From Sycobia sp. Sy_11 (taxonomy: Eukaryota; Arthropoda; Insecta; Hymenoptera; Epichrysomallidae), in NCBI GenBank assembly GCA_018907035.1, contig JACCIC010000189.1, positions 355,001-419,000 on the forward strand: DNA of 64,000 nucleotides. The letters are read 5' to 3'. Position 1 is the stretch's first letter. Every line of letters starts with the position of its first letter. This document shows, piece by piece, positions 13,054 to 25,376 of this stretch. The notes below the pieces were generated by a model. That model had not been told where the DNA came from. It saw nothing but the letters and a program-made list of their open reading frames with translations, and searched no databases. The translations under genes and the position numbers were made by a program.

Positions 13054-14865
13054 GCACACACAGAAGACACATGGAAATTTCATAAAAATTTATCGCACAC
13101 TCCGGGCCTCCCCCCCCCGCGCGCTTGCGACGTGTAAGTTATTTAAAAAGGGCGGAAAAGCGAAGAGAGGACGTGCAGGGAAGGGGTAGAGTTTGGGGGG
13201 GGGACGGTTGGGAGGCAGTACGAAATTTCCATTCCATCTCTGCGCAGTGTAGCGCGATGGATCGATCTACATACCAACCACCACCCACCCACCGCCCGCG
13301 CGACACTGCCGCCCCGAGCCCCGAACGGCGAGCATTAAGAAACCGTCAAGAATATCGATGTGATGCGATGTGATTGGGGGGCAGGGGGGAGGAAGGCTGG
13401 GTGCAGAGGACATTATGACGGCAGGGGAGTGAGGGGCTTCCGCGTTATTTACGCACACCAGACGGCGCGTCGCGGATTGCCATTGTAACGGGCCGATAAC
13501 GTAACCGGGCGAAATCTCTTGCTCGCCCCCCCCCCCACCGAGAAACGGGGCGAGAAGACGGGCGCGGGACGACGCGTGCCACGGTCTCTCGCCTCCCCTC
13601 CCAAGAGTCCAGGGGGTACGGACGGACGGAACGGCGGACTCGTCCGAACTGATACTGGCACCGCCCCGCCCCGGACGCGCGAGAGACGCTGAGAGACGGG
13701 AATTGCCGGCCGCGCGCCCGTGGGGGGGGGGGCGAGCGGGGATGAATAAATAATCGACGGGGATCTGTCGCCTCGTCATAAACGCCGCGGACGAAAATTG
13801 CCGGAGTCGACGTCTTTCAATTTCTAACCTCGGCCCCCCCTACAAAAATCCCTCCCGCGCTACATCCCGCCACCACCCAGTAACGCGGCGCCACGTCGGA
13901 AATTTACGCTTCGTGTCTCCGTGCCGTTTTTCTAACTTTTTTTTTTTTTTTTTGCACCGGCTATCGGGGAGAGAATGGGGGAAGGCGGGAGGATAAGCGC
14001 CATTGAGTTTTTCGCGATCATCGATCAATCCGCCGGCGAGTACGGTGTCTTGAATGTCGCAGCTTCAACGGTCAGTCGAACGATTTTCGGCAATGGAAAT
14101 ACGAAGTACGCGTCTTCGTCAGGGGACTGCTATCGGATATAGCAGATTTTCGAAATATTGCAAACGCTAATGCATTTGAGAAAGCACGGATTTTCGACAC
14201 GTTATTGTGGGCGAATAAAATTAGACCTAGTTCATCCAGCAAAACCAGTAGATGATTTTACTTATTCTTTGAAATACGTTTAATACGTTTTCAATCATCG
14301 AGACGTCAGAATTTTAATATTGTGCGAGTGAAGAAATATTCGGCTTTTTTAATAGCAGTTATCATTAAAATCATCGAACTTCAGAAAGTTCACCGATACA
14401 TAAGAACTAAGTAATTTGTTTTTAACTTACATTCAACTACAGTCATAAGGTGCAACAAAAATTTTCAATCATCACATTTCAATAAAGACATACACACACC
14501 CACACATATATAATACGGAACCTGTTATCAATACCGTGTTATTAATTTCTAAAAATCATCTTACAAATTTATATAAATTTTTCTTAACTTTAAGGTCAGG
14601 ATATCTTACATATTTAACGTTATTTAGTATATTTCTGTGATCAAATAAGGTACCAAAAAAACACGCATTAATTTTTTTCATTTATCCTAGCAGATCTACA
14701 AATTGTTGCATTTGTTTAAAAAAAAACAAATAAGTGATTAGCTTTTAGTGCTAATATGTAATAATATAAGTTTAAACATTAGTGCGCGTCATAATGTCAC
14801 TTGATTTTTTTCTTTTCTTAATTAATAAACCAGCTTTGGGACACGTAAGAAACTTTAATTAAATG

Positions 14866-14868
<3 letters not shown>

Positions 14869-14907
<39 letters not shown>
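14869..14907. repeat. (TA)n microsatellite
   Basis: An uninterrupted TA array in AT-rich DNA. Confidence 0.95.
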
Positions 14908-14913
<6 letters not shown>

Positions 14914-15082
14914 CATATAAAGCTACAAGTTTTAATTGCCTTGATCTAGGTTTGTTACAATAAAAGTTTGCTCGGGTACTTTTCGCGCTCCATCCTAAGC
15001 CCAATTTAAACAATCCCTAGATTCTTGCTCTACTCTGCGGAATTTCGGCTAAGACAGAGGAAGAAAGAAGAAGTGAGGAGAA

Positions 15083-15086
<4 letters not shown>

Positions 15087-15130
<44 letters not shown>

Positions 15131-15152
15131 ATGCACGATGTAGCGATATATA

Positions 15153-15206
<54 letters not shown>

Positions 15207-15277
15207 TAACACGAAGAGAAGCCGTGTAAACGTCATCACACAAGTTTAAGCTCGAGCTCAGTCTCTCTCTCTCTCTC
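15087..15277. repeat. (GA)n - (TA)n - (CT)n compound array
   Basis: GA units at 15087-15128, TA units at 15146-15208 and CT units at 15262-15277. The GA and CT parts are complementary and the TA part is self-complementary, so a transcript could fold on itself. Confidence 0.9.
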
Positions 15278-15880
15278 ACTTTCTCTCTACTTAGCGCGCT
15301 ATGCGTTCGTGCTTCTACATGTATCCGTCTGTGTATCCTAACGCGCTCCATATACCGTCCCCTCTCGCGGAAACTAATTAATTTAGGGCAAACTTACTTT
15401 TGCAAAGTTGATGAAGGAAGGGGGCGCGCGTTAAAAAATTAACGATTGTTGTAAAAAAAAAAAAAAAAACGGAGGGCGATAGAGAGAGAGAGGGGGAGGG
15501 GGAGGCAAAGGACCGTGTATGAAGTACGCGCAAGACGAGGCGCGTCCTGCACGTATATGGCTATGAGTTTTTACCCTCGTCCTCGCCCGCCCCCTAGCCC
15601 CTCTCTTACAGGTGAATTTTACAGGATCGCGCTGCCGCGGTCGCCGCCGCGGGGCGCCCGACCTCGTAAATTTTCCACATTATGGAATATTACCAGACCG
15701 GGGATGGAGGTGAAACGTAGGATGGGCGGTGGGTGCGCGGGTGGTGGACGGGGAGGGGATGGAGGGAGGGCTCTGGAAATTACGTGCTAACGCCACTTTC
15801 GCATTCCCGAAGTTATTTCATAATAAAGCTTTGTATAACCGCGCGCGCACGTGGTATAGGGAGCGAGAGAGGAAGGGGGG

Positions 15881-15912
15881 GATATTAAGGCGCGGCCCGA
15901 GGGCTGCTCAGT
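15881..15912 (+). promoter_or_regulatory. possible arthropod core promoter (TATA-like plus TCAGT initiator)
   Basis: ATATTA at 15882-15887 lies 23-28 bases upstream of the A in TCAGTA (15908-15913), which matches the arthropod initiator consensus TCAGT. Spacing is what a TATA-Inr promoter needs. The block is GC- and CpG-rich. No convincing plus-strand gene follows, so this may be coincidence. Confidence 0.18.
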
Positions 15913-17445
15913 ACCGAGCTTCACTCGCCGGGTTACTTCGCGCATCGTCGAGTAATTCTTTTTACGGTTTTACGACGCCCGCGCGTGCGATCCGTCGGGA
16001 TGGCGTCGTCGTTCCGGTTCCTCTCTCTTTCTCTCTCTCTACATTATTTTTTTTTTTTTTTGGAAAAACGACGTTGGCGACAGATTTTGTATAGCTCATT
16101 TTTGTTGTTGTTGTCGTTGTTGTTGCCGTAACGGTGTCCGGCGCGAGCTATGCGAGGCGAAATCAATCGCGATCCGAGACGTCGGTGAAACTCTACGCAA
16201 TTTTACCGTAAGTGCCGCGTAATACCGTTTTGGGCGTTTTTCGCATTGATGTCCTTGTCATTCGTGTCAGATCGATCGACGCTTTATGGTGAATACGTAT
16301 AAGACAATCGATACTGGCGAGCAATTGTACGACACGTTCGTCCATGAATTTGTTTCGGAATCATCACGTTCTTAATATTACGGCGGGATGAATTTTTTAT
16401 GGAAAATGTCTTCACGTTCTCTGAAATGGAAAGACGAATTTTACTGGTAATAAATTTTTGGCATCAATTACGCTAATAAGTACTGGGTGTCTATTAATTT
16501 GCCATCTAAATCGCATTCTAAGTGTATACGTAGGATAATTATTAATGTAATGAATATTAAACTTTAACACAGATAAGTTGGCCTCTCTATTAATCGAACG
16601 TATAGCGAAAGATGATAACGCGTTTCTGTGAATTCGCACATACGGCACCAAATCCCAAATTGGCCATAGAGTCGCTAGATGATTAAACGGGCTTGCAATG
16701 ATAAAAGAGAAGAACGAATTAACTGGAAAAACGACCAAACCTGGTCGTACTTATTAGTTTCTGTACATTATCCTATCAAGCGGTTAAATTATTTCACACG
16801 GCAGTAAGGGAGATCTGAAAAATAAATGAACGAAGAAAGCACAAAGAGTCGACTGGTGCGAGGATTCACTTTTCAACAGCTTCTTGAGGGGCAAACGACT
16901 TTCATCGAGCGAGTCGATTCGATTGTGTACTGCTCTAAAGACCCACGGAGAGAGGGGAGAGAGAGACAGACAGAGAGAGAGAGAGATAAGGTAAAATCGA
17001 CGGAGAAAGAGACTAAGAAATTGAACGAGCGGACGAGGTTGCGAGGGAGGCAAGAGGGTACCATACAAATTTAATAAAGGATTGTTAAGCGCGGGCATCT
17101 GCAGGCGTTCGCTCCTTTCTCTCTGCCTCTCGCCAAGATTTGCACTCGCCCCCACCTCCCCCCCCACCAGCGCCACCTCTCCCCGCTCCTCTCGAGACCC
17201 CGGGCCACCCGACGGCCTGCTGCCGAGCGCGCGAAGTCGAGGCGCGAAAGGACGTTCGCCCCCCGTTTTAAAAGGGAGCCGACCCTCTCCCCCCGACACC
17301 CCCTGTAAATCAGCGAGCCGTGCTTGGACTCGCCTCCTTTTTCGCCCTCCATTTCTCTCGCTCCTCTTACTCTCTCGGCCTCTCTTAGCCGCTCAGTCGT
17401 CCCTATCTCTCCGGGGGATACCTCTTGCGCCCTCCTCGACTTGCG

Positions 17446-17471
17446 CTCTCTCTCTCTCTCTCTCTCTCTCC
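17446..17471. repeat. (CT)n microsatellite
   Basis: A CT array inside a pyrimidine-rich stretch that extends over 17100-17520. Confidence 0.95.
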
Positions 17472-18519
17472 CCCTCGCCCCTCTTTCTCACCCACTCCCG
17501 AGAATCGACGCGCGATCCTCCGCTTTAGTCGGCCGCCGACGCCGCCGCCGAGTCCGTGCGTGGCTCTCGCGCCTCTTTGGCGAAATTTGGCGACGCCGGC
17601 GTTTCTCTCTGCCGCGACGCCAGCCGCCGCCTCTTCCACGGGTCCCGAGCCCCCCCCCCCCGCCAGCTCACTGCCCGAACGGCCGCGGAAATGATTCTTC
17701 TCTGCTGCACGCCCGCCATTATCCGGAGATCAATTGTATTGCGTGTATTCGTGGGCTGCGGCGCTGCCCCTGGCACGTGCTCGCCCGCGGATTATACGTG
17801 TAGCGAATTGCTTGCGCCACGAGCAAATCGAGATATTAATGGAAATTACGCGAGAGCGAGAGAGAGAGAGAGAGAGATATTTGTGGGGATTATCAATTTG
17901 AATGCGAGAAAGTGCGGGGGAAACGTGGAATTCATGTATATTACGGAGCGACGAGTGCACTCTGGGCGCATGACGCTTGTAAACTTTATCACTTAACGCG
18001 GCGGTCATGAGATATAAACAGATTTTCAAATATGACCGCTCTTCGAAGCATGGTTAACATTAACTTCAAAAAGAAAAGGACAACAAAAAAAACACATTAC
18101 TCAGCTGAACGTACTCAGTTGTAAAAGCCATTACATCGGATAAATTAAAAAAAAATATATTACTCGTTAATTTTCCTTTTTCATATATATATATATATAT
18201 GAATATATGTATGCGTTTCTGTGTGGGTGTCTTTTAGTGTGCTGGAAAATCATAAAATGTGCGTTACAAAAGAAATTCGCGCCTTTTATGGCCGAAAAGG
18301 GAGTGAAAAAAGGGGCTTTAATATCATTGCCGAAATGTCTGAATATTCGTTTGAGAGAATTCTTTGGAACGGATGAGACTAAAATTTATGGGGCATCAAG
18401 GGCTGATATTCCGACCAGTGGCTCTATTCAAATATTTTTCCTTCCTTTTTTTTCTATTTTTTTTTTTTTTACAATTTTATGTAGGAAAAACGCTTGCTGT
18501 TGGACTATGCTCGTGTGTA

Positions 18520-18552
18520 TGTGTGTGTGTGTGTGTATGCGCGCGCGCGCGC
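18520..18552. repeat. (GT)n then (GC)n microsatellite
   Basis: GT units pass directly into alternating GC units, an alternating purine-pyrimidine tract of the Z-DNA-forming type. Confidence 0.9.
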
Positions 18553-19188
18553 GTGCAAGTGTATGTGCTTTTCCCCGCAATATATAAATATTTTCATTGA
18601 TTTACGAGACGATTTTTCCGTTTTTTTTTTTTTGTTGGACCATTTCTGGCAAATAACTTTTAAAACTGCGGATCCATTGCGCAAATAAAAGTTACATTGA
18701 GCGCACGTTGTAAAAAAAAATGCTCCGATCGCCAGCACGCATAATTCTGTGGGACAGGGTCATTTTTGTCAGCATGAACAGGTCGATGCAGATACGTGCC
18801 TAATTCAATTGCAAATCTTCCAGCGTCGAAATGATACCGTCCTCGTACCGCGACGTAGTAAAAATATTCAAATGTTATCTCTTGGCTGTGAAATTTCCTC
18901 ATTTCCTCGCCCCCCCCCCTTCTGTCGCTCGAGCGACAGCTGACTCGCTGCTTAACCCGTTCACCGGACAGACGGCTGCGCGATTAAAAATCACCACGGC
19001 AGTAATCCTCGACACAATTGTAGCTAAGTGTCGCGGCTGACGCGCGCCGAGGCGACAGTCGACGCGAGTTACACCGCGGGGACTGACAATTTACAGTCGT
19101 TTACAAGACGAACGACCGTCCCGTCCGTTATCGCCACCGACGGAGGATCGATGGGAATTGGCCAAATTTGTCAGCTTCAGCCCGATTG

Positions 19189-19212
19189 TTTTTTTTTTTT
19201 TTTTTTTTTTTT
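19189..19212. repeat. poly-T run
   Basis: About 24 T residues. Confidence 0.95.
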
Positions 19213-20247
19213 AGAATTGCTCGAGTTAACGCGGATAAGAATAAGACGAGGTGCTTGCGGAGGATGATAATAAAAAATCGACATTTTTTTTCGAATTACT
19301 TTGCGGGGACGAGGTTAATGAATATAATAATGTCGGCACGTGTTTTTATTGACCAATTAATGGCATACTTTTTGTTAATTTAAATAGTCTTGTCTTGTAT
19401 TTACTGATGAAGCGGTTATTCGCGTTTTTCAAAGCGGTTTTCAGGATATCCGACGATTTGGTCGATGGTTAGCTATTTTTCCTTCGTTTTGTTTTTACTT
19501 GAATTCTAAAGCAAATTAAAATTGTAGAGACTAAATTAAAATGCAAGTGACTGCTGTTGTTGTTGATGTTTTTATCAATAGTCGGAATTCTTTTTGTCTT
19601 CGACTATTTATTCTTATTATAATTCAATTTCTGGCAGAAGTTATATAATTACGTAAAAATTTTAGGTCTCTTTACTTCGGACACTTCTCGATAATTTCAT
19701 AGGAGGGAACCGCTCAACCGTCTCCTCAACCGTCAGTCGCGTTATGGAAAATATGTGAAACAATTTACAGAAATCCACGTGTTTATGAAATTTTTTTTCT
19801 ACACACCTAAAGACTTTAGTATATATTTATCGAAAAAATTGAGCTAATTTATTTTAATTTTAATTCTGAAATTCCAAATGTTCGCCTTATCCGTCTTGGG
19901 TTCGCGCGAGAATCCCACCCTTCAGGATCGCCTCTGATCCAAGCAGCTAATAATACGTATGCTATCTGCATACGGGTCCAGGAACAGCTGGGAAGCCATA
20001 AAAATTAGCACCGCTCGTTCACCCATAAACACGGAAAGGATCGAGGGCCAATGAAACGCGGGGAAAAGTTGTCGATACACCGGACAACCTCAGTCCCCTA
20101 TCGCGACCGCGCCGAATCGGGTTCGCCGTAAAATTCAATTGCCACCTGCTGCCTTAGCGCAGCATTTTCATGATTCAAGGGAATGAACATGCCACGGGAA
20201 AAATACCACCAGCACCAGCCTGATTCCTCGTCCATTGAAGTGAAGAG

Positions 20248-20275
20248 GAAGAAGAAGAAGAAGAAGAAGAAGAAG
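20248..20275. repeat. (GAA)n microsatellite
   Basis: About nine GAA units. Confidence 0.95.
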
Positions 20276-20809
20276 TAGACGAAGAAGCAGGGGAAGAAAA
20301 AATCTCACCGCTTACCCAGCGCGTCGGGCAGCCTTTCAAAAAAAAAAAATCACCGCGCTCGGGGGAATTCCTCCCCCCCCCCTTCTGTCACTTTTGCCTC
20401 GTCCCCCACCACCGCGCGTTCGACCCCTTTAACGGCTAAATCCTTAAAATCATAAATCCTCCACACATACGAGCAAACGAAGCTGGCGCAACTTAACCGC
20501 GACTAAGGCAGTTCGGTCTTGTCCTCCCATCACCCTATCCACCTAACCGTCCCTTCGTAGCGCGACGCCTCTCGCCCCCCGAGACCCTCGTTTCAGTTTT
20601 GCCCCTCGGTCCCCGGGATAAAATCGGGCGGACGGCCAACGCGCGCGGGTTGGGCGGAGGAGGGAGGGTTGGGAGAAGGGGGAGGTAACGCGCGCGAGAG
20701 CGTACGTGTCCGCGTGCGCAGCCCGGAAGATCCGGCAAAACGACGGCGATAATGTTTACTGCCGTGCCGGGATCTAACCCCCCGTCCACTTCTCTTTCTC
20801 GCTCCATCA

Positions 20810-20814
<5 letters not shown>

Positions 20815-20859
<45 letters not shown>
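20815..20859. repeat. (CT)n microsatellite
   Basis: About 22 CT units. Confidence 0.95.
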
Positions 20860-20863
<4 letters not shown>

Positions 20864-22476
20864 CTATCTCTCTCCCCCGTTCCCTGCGCTCGGGGCAGGG
20901 GAAGTCCGGCGTTTCTCCCGATAACGAGGCAGCTCCGATTAGCTCAACTTTTGTATTCGCACAGCGTCATGGGGTCGCCGTTGCCGTTCGTGGGATAAAA
21001 AAGTGGAGATTTTTTCTTCTTCCATTTTTTGCCACTCTTCGATTTTTCGTTTTTTTTTTCTTTTTTCATTTTCGCGATATTTTTCTGCAGGAGGGCGCAT
21101 CGGTGCGGCAATAGGAAGAGACCGACAGAGAGAAGAAGTTTGGACGGGGACTGTTGTTCGTTTGCAAGAGAAAATGCCGATGGGAAGCGATACGTGAAGA
21201 ATAGGTGTTATATACTGGGTGATGTATGTCTGTAAAAAAGGCGAAATTTGTTTTTAAGTTTCGTGTAAAATGCAGTTAATTTTCCATAAATTAGTGTCCA
21301 TAAATGAAAAGAAAATTGCTTATTTACAAATGAATCAAATACAAAATTGCTTATTTACATATGGAATTTTCGACCATTCTCCTTTGAGGTCTTTTAAAAT
21401 ATTCGTGATTTTTTTTAATTACAAATTACTATTTTGTAAAACTCTAACTCATTGTAACAATAGTCAGAGAGTCCGGAAAATATGAAGAAAAAAATTTCGT
21501 ATGTTATTATTCGTATATTAGTATCGAATGTTTTTTTTTTCATTTATTTAACTGACGTTGATTGTTTGAGAAAGTCCACTCGATAGTTCTCATGCAAATT
21601 TTAGGGACAGGCCAAACAATATTTAACTATTACGAACAATAGAATCATTAAAAAATGTTGGATCGTTGTTTGATTTTTTTCCAATAAAAATATAGTAAAA
21701 AATGAATAATTAAATTTTCTGTGTATTTCCCGAAAGTTTAACTGTATAATTTTTTAACTTTGCGAAAATGCGCTGACTTGCTTTTTTAGCATGGGTGATA
21801 TTCGAGCCACATATCCCGGGATACAAAATGAAAAATCCTATGTAAATCCTATTTAATGTATAAATCCTATTTAACTATACAATAGGTAAAAATTTCGACT
21901 GTTTATGTTCCTGGATAAGCTAATAGCTCATAAATCAAATTTAAAAAATTCTCTGTGTAGACTAATTTAGAAGATTGTTTCCTAATCAAATTTCAGCGAT
22001 CGCAATTACTCATCGCGAGCCTTACTTCTGCCGAAAAGCCGAGATAACGAAAACCTTCCCGATTCGATTCCGCCCACCGAGCGAGACATAACTTATCGAC
22101 CTTCCGCCCTCATCCCCCTCCACGCCATTCTCTCTGTTTAAGCTTATTATCGAAGCGATAGAATTTAATTAAATCGCCATTGTCCGCGCCAGCGGCTCCG
22201 GCGAATTAATCGTTTTCCGCCTCGAATTCTCGCTCGGAAAGAACTCGACACGTCGTTAATAAGGGAATAAAGTTTCCGCCGTACCGCGCAATCAACGTGC
22301 ACATATACATATACCCATACGTATACATAAAAATCAACTATTATACACATACCGGCCGGTGCGCATGCGAACCTCCATCGAAACAGCGGGCAGTGCGAAT
22401 CGGGCCAAACCACTTTTAAACAATCCCCCGCAATTCGAGTGCTATTCTTTCCTCCATGCATGTATATATGTGTATA

Positions 22477-22496
22477 TCTATCTATCTATCTATCTA

Positions 22497-22557
<61 letters not shown>

Positions 22558-22624
22558 AAAAGACAGACCGCGGGTAATGAAGGGGAAAAAAAGGGAAGCT
22601 CGCGGGCGTTTCATTTTTTCTCTC

Positions 22625-22671
<47 letters not shown>
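22477..22671. repeat. (TCTA)n-(TA)n and nearby (CT)n
   Basis: A TCTA array at 22477-22500 passes into TA to 22554. A CT array follows at 22631-22671. Confidence 0.95.
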
Positions 22672-22672
<1 letters not shown>

Positions 22673-22853
22673 AGCCGCGGCGTCCCCCTGCGAGGACCGA
22701 CGGCGCAAGGGCGGAATAGAGCGGGGCGGGGACGAGGGAAGGGGTGGGGGAGGAGCTAAAAGCGGGAAGCTCGTCTTGTATACTGCCGTTGCGAGCCGCC
22801 GATAACGAAGAGCAAACGAATGATATCCGCTGAGATATTGATGCGTCCGCGCG

Positions 22854-22857
<4 letters not shown>

Positions 22858-22908
<51 letters not shown>
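22858..22908. repeat. (AC)n-(AT)n compound microsatellite
   Basis: AC units pass without a gap into AT units. Confidence 0.95.
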
Positions 22909-24591
22909 TCACGCAATCTCGGCCGGGTTGCTGTACACTATCGCGCGCCGGCCAGTACCAAATAAAATACACGAGGTGGCGTGGGAGGGAGCAGGGCGGG
23001 AGGGAGAGAGACGGCGAGCAGGGGGCTCTTTTTCCGCCGTGGCGCGGCCTCGGCCGCCAGCTCTCATGTACGTACCTGCGACGATATTTTCACGCGCGAT
23101 TGAATCGCTCCCCAGTTCGCGTGTATGTGTAGAAAAGGAAGGAAGGAAGGGCCGCGAGCACCGCGAGCGCGGTGGCTTCGGATTACGGATTCGCCCTCGT
23201 TGTATATCCGACTGTATAAACAATGGGAGCGGGAGACGGGGCGAGAGGGGCGGGCGGGGGGGCGTGCAGAAAATTTATCGCTCGTATTTCGACGCCGAGT
23301 CCTCGCGCTACTCTCCGGATGGGGGGGGGGCGGGGGAAGGGAGCGGGAAGGCGGATTTTCCGCTCGCCTCGCGGGCATTAAAAACGGCCCCGCGGGTAGG
23401 GTGGGTGGGACGGAAGGTGGAGGCCGGGCTGAGCTTTCGAGATACGCGGCCGGGCGCGCGAATGGAGCGTAAAATTAACGGTAATTCGAATTGCGAGCTT
23501 GCAGGCGCGCGCGCGGCCGCGTGGCGAAAAATTATTGTAAAATCAGCGGGGGCCGTGCGAGGGGCTGAACGTCGATTATTACGTATATTCTGGTGGTCGC
23601 TCGTTTTCTTATCTCGCGATTTGCCTCGGTATTGATAGAGCCTGGATTTTATTATGTTTATTTATTTATTTTTTTGTCTATCGTAATTTCTTTGGCTTTC
23701 GTCGAACGGAACGAATCGCTTGATTTCCTTTCCTTTAGCTTATTTCTAACAGACGATAAAGCATTTGATTGGAAATCTATTCCGACGGGTTCGTCGAAAC
23801 ACTGTCGAAACAGCGAATACGAATGGCTGATTCATATATAATTTTTTTTTTTTTTTTAACAAAATAATCGTTCGCAATAATGTTAAAAATCCACATTTAT
23901 CCAGCTTACAGCTTATCCGGCTGAAATTTTTTTTTTTCACGTAAAACTCATATAGATCGATACACTGTTGAAATATAGCCGAAACCTTTTCCATCCCCTT
24001 TTTTAACCTTCGTTACAATTACGAGAATTTAATGAAACATTTAATTTTACTACGCTTCTCAAATCTTCGAGATTTATGAAATTCATTGCGGAAAAGCAGG
24101 AAAAGACTGATGAATGACAATGTATTTTTTATTATATAAATAATAATCCACTCTGTACAGTATTTTGCAACTTACGTCAATGACTCGTCGCTCCAAATGA
24201 AACGAGAGAAATACAACTTACTTTAGACGATTATAACAAATAATTCAAACTTAGATCCATATGCTATATTCTCAATCCATCGATAACGTATATCCAAAAA
24301 AAATATTCACACGGAGCCCCCGAATGTTCTACCGTAACTAAGACAATCGAATTCATCGAACGATCGATCGTATCCCACCGTCCACGGCGGCTGGGCGCGT
24401 CAGGTAATGCGGTGGTCAAGGAACAACGAGCGACAATCGCCTAATGCGCGAGCCACGCGAATACCCCCGGGCACGAAACTCTCGCTCTGTGCGCGCACGC
24501 GGCGACTCGAAGACCGTGTACGCCACCGCGTGCGAGAAGCCGAAGGGCGCGCGCCCGCCTACCTTATCGCGGTACGTGATAGCCATCGGGA

Positions 24592-24592
<1 letters not shown>

Positions 24593-24623
<31 letters not shown>

Positions 24624-24639
24624 TGTGTGTATGTGTGTG
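24593..24639. repeat. (GT)n microsatellite
   Basis: A GT array with single-base interruptions. Confidence 0.95.
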
Positions 24640-24754
24640 CACGAAGTGTAAACCGTAGTAAGAGAAACACGTATCGCATTCGCTCATCGCTCTCCTTCCG
24701 TGACTCTGGCATTATCCCCCACCCCGCCTTGCCCATAAGTGCGATCGAAAAGAA

Positions 24755-24757
<3 letters not shown>

Positions 24758-24784
<27 letters not shown>
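24758..24784. repeat. (CAG)9 microsatellite
   Basis: Nine CAG units followed by CGAC and a run of A. The frames around it are not convincingly coding. Confidence 0.95.
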
Positions 24785-24789
<5 letters not shown>

Positions 24790-25349
24790 AAAAAAAAACC
24801 CGCCAACGTCGATCGCTCGTACAGATATGAATTGTACTTGTAGCATGCGCGATGCCCCGCATACAGCGTTAACGGCCGAGTCATCGGGCAGGCGGCCCGT
24901 TGTTGCGCCCTCGCGCGAACGAGGCGGAGGGCAGTTGGGGGGGAGGGACGGCGCAACGGGAGGATGGGGTTTTCTGTGCGTTTCGCGGGGCACAGGTGGG
25001 GTGGGGGAAGGGGATGCAAAGTCAAAAATAAAATAATTAAAGCTCGTCCTCGGTGAAGTGTCGAGGAGGGGCGGGTCGGGGTTGGGTGGGGGGGGAGGGA
25101 GAGGAAGAACGCTGTATATAGTCGCGAATCGATCATTAATCTGCCGAGGCTCTCCTCCCCGCGATATCCTCCCGGTGCTACGCGCGTATTAGAGCTCGGT
25201 GACGCAGGCTATTTTTGTTTTTTTTTTGCATTGGTTTTTTTTTGTTTTTTTTTTTTAAACCTGTTATCTCCGTGTTATAAGGAATGGGCAAAACCCTCTC
25301 GACCGGGTTTCAATTTTCGCTTCACCCTACTCTATTAATTGTCTATTAA

Positions 25350-25376
25350 AAATAATAATAATAATAATAATAATAA
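25350..25376. repeat. (TAA)n microsatellite
   Basis: About nine AAT/TAA units. Confidence 0.95.

Larger units (their letters stand above)
12853..15000. other. intergenic; no gene seen
   Basis: GC-rich with poly-C/G runs at 13,080-14,000, then AT-rich. A long ATG-less open stretch around 13,990-14,255 exists in two frames at once, which suggests chance. Confidence 0.55.
15280..20240. other. intergenic; no gene seen
   Basis: CpG-rich at about 15,480-16,250, strongly pyrimidine-rich at 17,100-17,690, and of mixed composition at 18,000-20,200. A CGTATGC/GCATACG hairpin (19,956-19,974) and a TGTCGCTCGAGCGACA palindrome near 18,925 are the only local structures noted. Confidence 0.5.

Noticed and set aside
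13990..14255. Long ATG-less plus-strand open stretch
   Set aside because: Two different frames are open over much of it, as expected from composition, and no family or splice sites fit.
22820..23635. 271-codon open frame, the longest in the window
   Set aside because: It starts in an AC/TA microsatellite and continues as glycine/arginine-rich translation with antisense frames open; no domain or splice site supports it.
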